A stretch of DNA of 26,195 nucleotides from a virus. The stretch covers positions 1-26,195 of IMG/VR virus record IMGVR_UViG_3300046468_002127, one strand, 5' to 3'. The position numbers and the translations under genes are program-made. A model generated the notes under the pieces. The model had not been told where the DNA came from and did not search any database. It saw nothing but the letters and a program-made list of their open reading frames with translations. Positions 15,543 to 22,853 of this stretch are shown here, piece after piece. How positions within the stretch are numbered: the first letter of the stretch is position 1; every line of letters begins with the position of its first letter.

Positions 15543-16601
15543 ATGATAGACTTCCTAGACCACCCCGACAACTTTGCGATGCAGATAAGACTAGCTTCTG
15601 CTGACAAAAGGACTTTGTGTAAGATCGCCCTGATCCAAGTCAAAAAGGCGGGTCGCATTTCTGAGATGGGCAATTGGATCTTCAACGCAATACAATCAGG
15701 TTTGATGGCGGTGAAAGGTATGCTGACTAAAGCAGCAAATGCCTTACACTCATTCACGAGAATGATTTTGTTTTCTAATGTTGTTATGAAGTCTTTGACC
15801 TCTGTCTTCCGTAATGTTGCTTATCAGAGACTTCTAGGAGCTATGTACGACTCATGGCTGTTAGGTGTCGAAGACAAGTCGGTGAACTTGAAGCGAACTC
15901 CAAAAGGAGTGGGGAAGTATCTCATGAGCAAGGTAAAAAAGAAGAAGTTTAGAAATGCCTACTCTAAGGGGGTCGGATCTTTCTACATGAAAGATCCCTT
16001 TTACGAGGAATATCTGATGGGACACAATGGTGAAGACGAATCCCAGCTCACAGCAAGGGCGAAGAAGGTTGTTTACAGAGACATAGGTACTCGAACAATG
16101 TCAGAGATGGCGAAAGTGGCCTTTGATAGTCTGAATATCGGCAATACAGCCCTTCAATTCATGAGAGACGCTATGGGGAAAGAAGCATATACAGGAAGAG
16201 ACCTAATACACGGAGGAGGTTCGGGAAGGGTGAAAAATTACAAGAGTAGTCAGGTAACAAACACTTTTTTAGCTAAGTTTCTTGTTCAGTGCGTTACTTG
16301 GGTGGCTCTGCATATAATGGGCTACGGTGTGTTTGCTTTTTATTCAATGATACCTCTAGGTGTCGTGGGTCTGTTCTACTACAGCGGTACAGAAGCGGTC
16401 TTCCAAAAAGGTGAGCTATCTAGGCAAGTCTATCGGAAGCTCTCTAAGGTCTTCAAGAAGAAGAAATTAAAGGATGATTACTTTGACATCTTAGATAAGA
16501 AGATACCTGTAAGAGACGTATTCATACGCAACAGTATAGGAGGGATCGACAACCCTACAAAGGAAGACCTAAAATCTATAAAGGAAAAGACAGATGCTTA
16601 A
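15543..16601 (+). CDS. Hydrophobic paralogue A1 (candidate packaged membrane-active protein)
   Basis: The 352-residue product starts behind AAGGAG with MIDFLDHPDNFAMQIRLAS, a leader shared with the next gene (MLNFLADPSQFQ...IRLAS). Amphipathic helices follow, then AYQRLLGAMYDSWLLGVED, PFYEEYLMG and DIGTRTMSEMAK, all conserved in the paralogue. Residues about 243-283 are strongly hydrophobic (FLAKFLVQCVTWVALHIMGY; PLGVVGLFYY), one or two membrane segments. The YxSWxxG core also resembles AAYLSWKSD in the minus-strand pair 19707/21178. No named family is recognised. A protein carried in the virion and delivered to the host membrane fits the leader, the hydrophobic segment and the neighbours, but this is inference. 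Confidence 0.75.
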   Translation: MIDFLDHPDNFAMQIRLASADKRTLCKIALIQVKKAGRISEMGNWIFNAIQSGLMAVKGMLTKAANALHSFTRMILFSNVVMKSLTSVFRNVAYQRLLGAMYDSWLLGVEDKSVNLKRTPKGVGKYLMSKVKKKKFRNAYSKGVGSFYMKDPFYEEYLMGHNGEDESQLTARAKKVVYRDIGTRTMSEMAKVAFDSLNIGNTALQFMRDAMGKEAYTGRDLIHGGGSGRVKNYKSSQVTNTFLAKFLVQCVTWVALHIMGYGVFAFYSMIPLGVVGLFYYSGTEAVFQKGELSRQVYRKLSKVFKKKKLKDDYFDILDKKIPVRDVFIRNSIGGIDNPTKEDLKSIKEKTDA

Positions 16602-17583
16602 CTTTCTCGCGGATCCCTCTCAGTTTCAAGAACGAAATATAAGGCTCGCTTCGAATAGAGAGTCTCTATATAGGACTGCTTCTTTTCAACTAAGGAAGGC
16701 TAGGTCGATCACACAAGTGAAGAACTTCATCGTGAACCTTGTTCAAACAGGTCTCGCGAAAGTCAGGAACTTCAAGAACCTCATCACCAAGGCTTTCCAC
16801 AAGATCACCAGAGCCATCTTTATATCTACCCCTGTAATATCGCACCTCACTGTTTTATTCAGGAAAGTGGCGTATCAGCGTGTTCTAGAGGGGATGTATG
16901 ATTCTTGGAGGTTGGGAGTCGAAGATAGCGAGGCGGGATTTGAGGAAAGGACACCTTCTATGGTCATAGGTGAGCTGGTCAAGAAAAGCAAAAGCAGGAA
17001 GTTTAGAAAAATTGTAACCCAAGTATCTGGGTCGGGTTATAGTACTGAGCCTTTTTATGAAGAATATCTGTTGGGCTTTGAGGGTGGTTCTTCATCACAA
17101 CTGAAGCAGAAAGCTCTAATGTTAGTTAAGAAAGACATAGGCACGCGGACGATGACAGAGTTTGCGAAGTCCCTCTTCGACATCTCGAACCCTATCCGAG
17201 CCGTAAAGAAAATAAAGAACGAGTTGAAAAAAGACGATAGTGACAGAGAGATCTCCGCCTTCGTCTCAACTTTTATAGTTGGTCTTCTGACCTATGAATC
17301 AGTGAAGTTCTTTGGCTTCATCCTTACATCTAAGATTCAAATAGGTCTAGCTTTAGTAGGGTTGTTTTACTACAGACCTACAGAGGCTTTTGTAAAAGAA
17401 GGGAAGGCATGGCAGGTCTTCAAAAAAAGCCTCAAGAGAGAGACAGACCTTTTTGTCGATGATGTTAATCTAGATGATCACATTCCACGCAAAGACGTTT
17501 TCATCGAAGATGCTATGGGTGATTTCAAGAGCCTCAAAGACTTCACTCCAGAAGATATGGAAAATCTCGAAGAGCAACTTTAG
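16594..17583 (+). CDS. Hydrophobic paralogue A2
   Basis: The 329-residue product overlaps the end of the previous gene by 8 bases and is probably translationally coupled (AAGGAAAAGAC upstream). It is a clear paralogue of A1 along its length: MLNFLADPSQFQ leader with NIRLAS, AYQRVLEGMYDSWRLGVED, PFYEEYLLGFEGG, DIGTRTMTEFAK and IPRKDVF near the end. A hydrophobic region lies at about residues 228-265 (FVSTFIVGLLTYESVKFFGF; IGLALVGLFYY). Its stop shares bases with the stop of the converging 17580-18587 gene. Function unknown, as for A1. Confidence 0.75.
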   Translation: MLNFLADPSQFQERNIRLASNRESLYRTASFQLRKARSITQVKNFIVNLVQTGLAKVRNFKNLITKAFHKITRAIFISTPVISHLTVLFRKVAYQRVLEGMYDSWRLGVEDSEAGFEERTPSMVIGELVKKSKSRKFRKIVTQVSGSGYSTEPFYEEYLLGFEGGSSSQLKQKALMLVKKDIGTRTMTEFAKSLFDISNPIRAVKKIKNELKKDDSDREISAFVSTFIVGLLTYESVKFFGFILTSKIQIGLALVGLFYYRPTEAFVKEGKAWQVFKKSLKRETDLFVDDVNLDDHIPRKDVFIEDAMGDFKSLKDFTPEDMENLEEQL

Positions 17584-18587
17584 CTTTTGTTGTAAAGGCT
17601 TCTCATCTTCTCCAACGTGCCCCATTTGGCATCACGCGAGATCAGCGATGTGAAGTCCCATCTCACTAGAGCCGCAGTGTTTTTAGTGTCGTCGAAGTCA
17701 ATAAGGAATAAGAACACAGGTCGCTTAGGGTCTTCTTCCAGCCCGCTAACTTTTTTATCTGCAAGCACGACATTTTTCCACACAGCCCCTTCTGCCGATT
17801 CTCGACCACCGTATTCGGCCCAAGCCTCATCTTCTCCTTGTTGGCGATAAGTGGATTCTGCGTAGTCTTCAACGAGACCCCCGAAGTTCTTGACACCATA
17901 GTTCTTAACGAAATCCTCTGACCAAGAAGCTATTTCTTCGTGGATCGCCTTCGAGATAAGTTTACGGTTCTCTTGGTAGTCTTTCAAGTGCTTAGAGAGA
18001 GCCTTCGCAAAGCTTGCTTTGAGGAGCAAGGGTATGTTTGATCTGAGAGTTCCGCGAATAGGATTGTACGTTATCTTCCAATCCTGCTTTTTATTTAACC
18101 ACTCTAAGGAGTGATTGAGGCTAGGCGGTGCGGTCACATAAAACCTTCTTGCCTTATAGTCAAAATTCGCTTCTACATCATTAGGGTCTTTCCACACCTT
18201 GAAGGGGGAAGAATAAATACGTAAAAAGAAATTCTCAAAAGTCAGGGTGACCTCTTCAGAACCTGACTTCTTGATAAGAGTCGGACGAATTTTGAAGACA
18301 ACTTTAAACGACATACCGCTTTTTTCAAGGACTTCAATAATTCTCTTCAGCGGTCTAAAAAGAGATGTCACGATGCTCTTCATACCTTTCCCAGAGAGGG
18401 AGAGATCAAAGTCGTACCATGGGTTTAATTGAAGTATCGTAGCCTTAAGGTCTTTTTGGCTACCGATCTCGAAGCTTCTGGACGTTGTCTTAAAATCCAT
18501 GTCAACCCATTCTTGGTACTCCGCCTCCTCCAACTTTGCGGTTCTCATTTCAAGGTTCGCCAAAGCCATCTCTGCTGTTTTCTTCAT
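17580..18587 (-). CDS. Tagged protein (divergent RLEK module)
   Basis: The 335-residue product opens with MKKTAEMALANLEMRTAKLE, a divergent form of the tag (ALANLExRTAKLEE). The body mixes strands (FKVVFKIRPTLIKK, VTLTFENFFLRIY, ARRFYVTAPP) and helices (SFAKALSKHLKDYQENRKLI). KAIHEEIASWSEDFVKNY near residue 220 resembles KAIHQDISKGYEQWLIDQ in the 10660-11259 protein. The C-terminal PVFLFLIDFDDTKNTAALVR is a strand pair. No membrane segment and no recognised family. AGAGGAAG supports the start. It is downstream of the actin-like gene on the same strand, with a 54-base gap. Confidence 0.75.
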   Translation of the reverse strand: MKKTAEMALANLEMRTAKLEEAEYQEWVDMDFKTTSRSFEIGSQKDLKATILQLNPWYDFDLSLSGKGMKSIVTSLFRPLKRIIEVLEKSGMSFKVVFKIRPTLIKKSGSEEVTLTFENFFLRIYSSPFKVWKDPNDVEANFDYKARRFYVTAPPSLNHSLEWLNKKQDWKITYNPIRGTLRSNIPLLLKASFAKALSKHLKDYQENRKLISKAIHEEIASWSEDFVKNYGVKNFGGLVEDYAESTYRQQGEDEAWAEYGGRESAEGAVWKNVVLADKKVSGLEEDPKRPVFLFLIDFDDTKNTAALVRWDFTSLISRDAKWGTLEKMRSLYNKS

Positions 18588-18641
18588 ATCTTCCTCTTTT
18601 TTTAATATCTTATATGAAAGAGGGCATATAAAAGAAAAAAA

Positions 18642-19634
18642 TCAGTCCTCGTCATACTCCTGCTGGGCAAGAACCAACATCCCCTTGCTTACCGCATGGA
18701 ACGGATCAGAGGCATGACGCACCTCTGAGATCTCAATAGGGAAACGCTTACGCTTCGTCTCAAAAACCTCACGGAAAAAGTCCATGAACCCCCCCGCTAG
18801 ACTCGTACCTCCCCCAACAACAATTGGGATAGGCTTGTTGAGCGTCAGATGACCTCCCCTAGTTACGAACTGCTGGGCGATGTTATCCAATGCGTGTTCA
18901 ATAAGAGCCTTGTAGTAGAAGCTGATCGCCTCTTCCTCACGGTTCTTAGGGTCTTTCAAGTCAATGCCCTTCTCCTTGACTGCACACATCTTAGATGCCG
19001 TACCTCCAACAGAACGTGCCGCACCTTGATCAATCCAATCTCCACCGCGAGCTACGGAGAAAGACAATCCCTCAATGGTATTGATTGCAAGAGCGATGTT
19101 GGTCATACCAGAGCCGAAGCTGATGCCGATACCTGAGAAACCTTCCTTCGCAGTCTCAGCAAAGACAATAGCCATAGCCTCGTTCGCGGGGTGCGGGGTG
19201 TACCCACACTCCTGTACGATGCGGGTAAACACACCCTTATGGTAAACCACATCCATTTGAACATCTACGGGTGCTGCGGGGATGGAGAAGTAACAATGCT
19301 CACCTTCATGAGAAGGTTCTCCGAGTACGTCTTTAACCATGTGTCCAAGCACTGTGAGAGAGTCAATCTCATCTGGAGACACAAGACCTGCTTTAAGGGG
19401 TCTACGACCCTCTCTGCCGAACATATTAGCTACTTCCATAGCTTCATCGCCGAGAACCAATAAATGGTCGTCAGATTCAATATAAGAGACTGATCCTAGC
19501 TTCAGCATTTTCTTAGCCGTGGCAGGGAGGTCAATAAAGAGATCTCTCATCCTGCGGATAGAGACTTCCTTTCCCTTCATTCTTGAAGAGACAAGGTTCA
19601 TTGTCCCGATATCTAAACCTACACCTTTGCTCAT
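18642..19634 (-). CDS. Actin-like ATPase (actin/MreB/Hsp70 superfamily)
   Basis: The 330-residue product has the nucleotide-binding motifs of the superfamily: phosphate-1 GLDIGTMNLVSS (6-17), connect-1 NEAMAIVFAE (151-160), phosphate-2 GIGISFGSGMTN (168-179) and adenosine motif IVVGGGTSLAGGF (271-283). Phosphate-2 has Ser where most members have Asp (DxGGGT). Length fits a minimal actin fold such as ParM or MreB. In plasmids and phages such proteins form filaments for DNA or capsid positioning; that is a family expectation only. No ParR-like partner is evident next door. GATAAGGAG gives the start, and its 5' end is fused to the palindrome at 19647-19688, a possible translational control. Confidence 0.88.
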   Translation of the reverse strand: MSKGVGLDIGTMNLVSSRMKGKEVSIRRMRDLFIDLPATAKKMLKLGSVSYIESDDHLLVLGDEAMEVANMFGREGRRPLKAGLVSPDEIDSLTVLGHMVKDVLGEPSHEGEHCYFSIPAAPVDVQMDVVYHKGVFTRIVQECGYTPHPANEAMAIVFAETAKEGFSGIGISFGSGMTNIALAINTIEGLSFSVARGGDWIDQGAARSVGGTASKMCAVKEKGIDLKDPKNREEEAISFYYKALIEHALDNIAQQFVTRGGHLTLNKPIPIVVGGGTSLAGGFMDFFREVFETKRKRFPIEISEVRHASDPFHAVSKGMLVLAQQEYDED

Positions 19635-19646
19635 AGTAGAGACTCC

Positions 19647-19688
19647 TTATCATCTAGGGTTGTTAGATTATACAACCTCAGATGATAA
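19647..19688 (-). promoter_or_regulatory. 42-base imperfect palindrome at the ribosome-binding site of the actin-like gene
   Basis: Outer arms TTATCATCT and AGATGATAA are perfectly complementary; the inner GAGGTTG and CAACCCT pair with mismatches around an AT-rich centre that contains TATAAT. On the minus strand the 3' arm ends in GATAA and runs straight into GGAG of the ribosome-binding site. It has no T-run, so an operator or translational switch is more likely than a terminator. Confidence 0.55.
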
Positions 19689-19706
19689 AAGCCCTACCAC
19701 AAAGTT

Positions 19707-20615
19707 CTATGCGTGGCTTTCAAGGAGTCTTACAACACTCGCTACTCGAGGGTAGTTTGAAGCAGTCTTACCTGCCGACTCTGCATCAAAGGCATCGACG
19801 TTGACACCATAACGGTAGAAAGCTTTCTCTACAAGGTTGAGCAAAAGAGAAGCCATAGCGACACCGCCTGTTGCAATACCCCCATAGAAGTTTTTGATGC
19901 CACTTAAACTTAAGCCTAAATTAGAGTAGCTATTTTCTATTTGAGAGAAGGTGTTTCCATGTCTGAACATCAACAAAAACACTGCTTTATAAGCGACCCA
20001 ATTTGCACCAGATAACACAACAGTTGCAACAGCGGGAGCTAGATCCAAGAATGCTTTAAGCAACCTGTAGAGCGTCTTTGAAGTTCTTTTCAGAGCTTTT
20101 AGGAATGCTTCATCAGACCCGCCTTTGGTAGGTCTGCCTGATTCAATATTTGAAATTTCTTTAGCGATGTGTCCGTAATCAGACTTCCAAGAGAGATAGG
20201 CGGCTTTAAGCCTTTTCTGTAGACCTCCTTCATAAGTACGGTTTATCATCTTATCAAGGGGCAAGACCGTTATATCGTCTTTTCTGAATGTAGATTTGAT
20301 GGGATTTGTGAGGTTGAATTCTTCTAAGAGCAAACTGTCTTCTGTAGGCAGATAACCTGATGTCACCACTCCCTCTATCCTGATCGCTAGAGCCAAGCCT
20401 AGTCGCTCTTTCATCGCTTCTATATTCTCGAAGTTCATGGGTACTAAAGCAGTTGACCCCAAGTCTATGAGAGCCCCCGCTATTTTCTTTAAGATGTTTC
20501 GAGGGATATTACGCAAGCGTTTCACGATGCCTGTTAAGTCCTCAATTACTCCTGCTTCTTTTTCGAGGCGAGCGATACGGAATTCGAGAGCCCTGAGTTG
20601 CTGGGCTGATATCAT
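19707..20615 (-). CDS. Hydrophobic tagged paralogue B2
   Basis: The 302-residue product starts with the tag MISAQQLRALEFRIARLEKE, then EDLTGIVKRLRNIPRNILKK. It parallels the 21178-22230 product: QKRLKAAYLSWKSDYGHI, hydrophobic region about 185-225 (APAVATVVLSGANWVAYKAV), second hydrophobic helix MASLLLNLVEKAFYRYGV and the end KTASNYPRVASVVRLLE. The ATG overlaps the previous stop by 4 bases (ATGA), so it is the last gene of a coupled operon. Two membrane segments are predicted. No named family is recognised; a virion-carried membrane protein is the inference. Confidence 0.78.
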   Translation of the reverse strand: MISAQQLRALEFRIARLEKEAGVIEDLTGIVKRLRNIPRNILKKIAGALIDLGSTALVPMNFENIEAMKERLGLALAIRIEGVVTSGYLPTEDSLLLEEFNLTNPIKSTFRKDDITVLPLDKMINRTYEGGLQKRLKAAYLSWKSDYGHIAKEISNIESGRPTKGGSDEAFLKALKRTSKTLYRLLKAFLDLAPAVATVVLSGANWVAYKAVFLLMFRHGNTFSQIENSYSNLGLSLSGIKNFYGGIATGGVAMASLLLNLVEKAFYRYGVNVDAFDAESAGKTASNYPRVASVVRLLESHA

Positions 20616-21181
20616 TTTTTACCTTTCCTTAAGGCTTTGAGGGCTTCCATAGCTGAAGCGATATCATTGTCTTCAGACACTACCTCGGAAGCGGAAGATT
20701 TAGAGGCTACCGTGTTTTTGTTCACAATAGTTGAAGGGATGAACATCAAGTCATCCTCTGGAGATTGAGACATAGGAGAGGCATTAGAGACCTGAGAACT
20801 GTTCACGCTAATAGTTGGCATTTGAGCCGCAATCGCCTGTGCGAGTACCTCAGGGGACAATATATTGCCTATTCGATCAACCAAGCTCTTCGTTAAAGAA
20901 TCCATGTCAACAGGAGATTCGATAACCCTTTCAACTACTCTCTCCACTACTCTTTCAGAAGGCTTAGTCCTTAAAGCCCTCTTGCCTGAGTTCACCCTGA
21001 GCTTCCCTTTGTTCTCTTTGACTGTAAGGGTGAGCATTCCTGATGATACGAGAAATTGCACTTCCTTGTTAGTATCATACGTCGTCTTAGGGCAATCGAA
21101 AGACTGTCCCTCAGACAAGTTGATATTCAGAGAGTTAACCCTAACCCCCTGAGGATGAGTGCATTTCACCGAATAGGTCAT
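20612..21181 (-). CDS. Hypothetical protein with a beta-rich N-terminus and disordered tail
   Basis: The 189-residue product has a small beta-rich N-terminal domain of about 55 residues (VRVNSLNINLSEGQSFDCPK; VQFLVSSGMLTLTVKENKGK). A VVERVVERVIE repeat and a short helix (SPEVLAQAIAAQM) follow, then a Ser/Asn-rich linker and a C-terminal charged helix (ASAMEALKALRKGKK). It overlaps both neighbours by ATGA (4 bases), so all three genes of the operon should be translated in a fixed ratio. No family is recognised. It may be an adaptor for the two flanking hydrophobic paralogues; that comes only from the layout. Confidence 0.7.
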   Translation of the reverse strand: MTYSVKCTHPQGVRVNSLNINLSEGQSFDCPKTTYDTNKEVQFLVSSGMLTLTVKENKGKLRVNSGKRALRTKPSERVVERVVERVIESPVDMDSLTKSLVDRIGNILSPEVLAQAIAAQMPTISVNSSQVSNASPMSQSPEDDLMFIPSTIVNKNTVASKSSASEVVSEDNDIASAMEALKALRKGKK

Positions 21182-22230
21182 GCGTAGGCCGCAGACCTGA
21201 GCATTCTTGTGAGGTGAATAACCGCTGGATACTTGCTTGCGGTCTTAGCCATCTCATCAAACTCATCAGTCTTTACAACCCAGCGGTACATGACCTTCTC
21301 AAGTACAGAGAGAAGAAGAACCATGATCCCTGCATTAGCTTTGAGTATCTCAGTATAGGGTTTTGCCATCACGTCAAAGTTAGCAGAATGGTTGATAACC
21401 TGATCATAGTTTACTGTCTTCGTCCCACCTGGTACTTCTATCTCAATCGTCTCAGGGGGTTGAAAAATAGTTGGGGTATCGTTGACATAAGGTTTTAAAT
21501 CGGGATTTGGAATGTTTATCCTGGTTGGGCCTATTTCGAGCGTCACTGATTTAGGTATCACTTCACTCTTCACCACAGAATAGCCGCCTACCTTAAAGAA
21601 GTAAGTACCCATGACTCCAAGAAGCTGAAACACAATACCTGTAGCGACAAGCTGAGTGCCTCCAATGATAGGAAGTGCTACAGAGATGAGGCGATACGCC
21701 AACTTAGAATATCTCTTGAGTCCGCCAAGAGCTATCTCGGTTAGCTTTCTCTGAGAAGTAGGAGGGTTGAGGATATGGCTGAAATCACTGTGCCAAGAAA
21801 GGTACGCGGCCTTGATCCTCTTCTGTTGCTCTCCGTCGTACATGTTTGCTAGCTTCTTAAGAGAGACTTTCTTTTTTCCTGCGATGCCTCCTGTGAAGAT
21901 TGAATCCATAGGCTTCTTGGCCTCAAAGCTGACAATTTGAGGGAGGTCGTCGGCGGTTGTAATGAGACCACTGAATGCACGGGCGATACGAATAGCAAGA
22001 AGAACACCTAAGTGGTCGTCCATGATCTTCATCTTCTTGAAGAGAGGGCGGACAAGCATCTCAAACGCTTCTCTGAGTGCGTTCACAAGATTCATGACGA
22101 AGTTCTTAGGGAGGTTGTAAATTCTCTTAAGAAGTCCTGTCACATCGGAGGTGAAACTTGCATTACGCTCAAGGTGTGCAATCCTACGCTCTAAAAAAGC
22201 GATCCGTTGTTGTGCTGATATTTTTCTCAT
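21178..22230 (-). CDS. Hydrophobic tagged paralogue B1
   Basis: The 350-residue product starts with the tag MRKISAQQRIAFLERRIAHL then ERNASF. It has SDVTGLLKRIYNLPKNFV, QKRIKAAYLSWHSDFSHI, a hydrophobic region about 175-220 (PIIGGTQLVATGIVFQLLGV), a beta-rich insert of about 75 residues missing from paralogue B2 (PTRINIPNPDLKPYV; TIEIEVPGGTKTVNY), a second hydrophobic helix (AGIMVLLLSVLEKVMYRW) and the end KTASKYPAVIHLTRML. AAGGAGA supports the start. It is first in the coupled three-gene operon. A membrane-active virion protein is the best guess. Confidence 0.78.
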   Translation of the reverse strand: MRKISAQQRIAFLERRIAHLERNASFTSDVTGLLKRIYNLPKNFVMNLVNALREAFEMLVRPLFKKMKIMDDHLGVLLAIRIARAFSGLITTADDLPQIVSFEAKKPMDSIFTGGIAGKKKVSLKKLANMYDGEQQKRIKAAYLSWHSDFSHILNPPTSQRKLTEIALGGLKRYSKLAYRLISVALPIIGGTQLVATGIVFQLLGVMGTYFFKVGGYSVVKSEVIPKSVTLEIGPTRINIPNPDLKPYVNDTPTIFQPPETIEIEVPGGTKTVNYDQVINHSANFDVMAKPYTEILKANAGIMVLLLSVLEKVMYRWVVKTDEFDEMAKTASKYPAVIHLTRMLRSAAYA

Positions 22231-22275
22231 AGTGGGTGTCTCCTTTTTTTAGAAGACCTTCCCACTATAGAAGAA

Positions 22276-22830
22276 CTATTGACTCTTCGTATTGAAGTAG
22301 TTTATCGCCCTTCGCACCGCTCTCTCTTCCCCCACCTTTATACCTTTATCCACGAAGTTGTACTTCGCAATAGCTGGGTGAATCCAACCTTTAGACCCAA
22401 CTAGGGGAGCTTGCCTAAAGATCACTTCTCCTGTCTCAGTCTTCAGGGGGATGACCTTATTTTCACCCCGTCTCCTAGCAAGCCACTTTGCTTCATAAGG
22501 ATCTTTACGCTCAAGGTACTTATTCACCCAATCCCAAGTACTTTGAATCTTGATCTTGCCTCCTTTGATGATCTCGTAAGAGAACGAGTCATAGAAGTCT
22601 TGGCTTTTAGGGATGCCCGCCCCTTTGCCAGAAGCTTTCTTTGCCTCCTCTTTTACCGCCTTGACAATCTCTTCCCCGAAGATCTTGATCACATCTTTAG
22701 TGATAGCTTCGCCTTTCAGGGCTTTAACATCACTGAACTTGTTCTTACGTGGCTTGTAGCTCCGTAAGTCCCAATTCTTTTTACTTCTTGGACGGGGTGG
22801 GTTCTTGAGTTTACGGGCATCAAATTTCAT
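22276..22830 (-). CDS. Candidate minor tail / tail-completion protein
   Basis: The 184-residue, very basic product begins with a Lys/Arg/Pro-rich arm, then helices (DVIKIFGEEIVKAVKEEAKK). A strand region contains KIQSTWDWVNKYLE, and a GWIHPAIAKYNFVDKGIKVG stretch precedes a final helix. A WIHP motif before a C-terminal helix is typical of HK97 gp10-like minor tail or neck proteins, which seems the best match. GAGAGGTG supports the start. It is downstream of a structural gene on the same strand with a 23-base gap. Family assignment is tentative. Confidence 0.6.
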   Translation of the reverse strand: MKFDARKLKNPPRPRSKKNWDLRSYKPRKNKFSDVKALKGEAITKDVIKIFGEEIVKAVKEEAKKASGKGAGIPKSQDFYDSFSYEIIKGGKIKIQSTWDWVNKYLERKDPYEAKWLARRRGENKVIPLKTETGEVIFRQAPLVGSKGWIHPAIAKYNFVDKGIKVGEERAVRRAINYFNTKSQ

Positions 22831-22853
22831 CGGGCACCTCTCTTAAATATAAA

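Noticed and set aside
18642-21181. A ParMRC-type partition cassette (actin, adaptor, centromere repeats)
   Set aside because: No ribbon-helix-helix ParR-like protein and no array of direct repeats; only one palindrome is present, at the ribosome-binding site.
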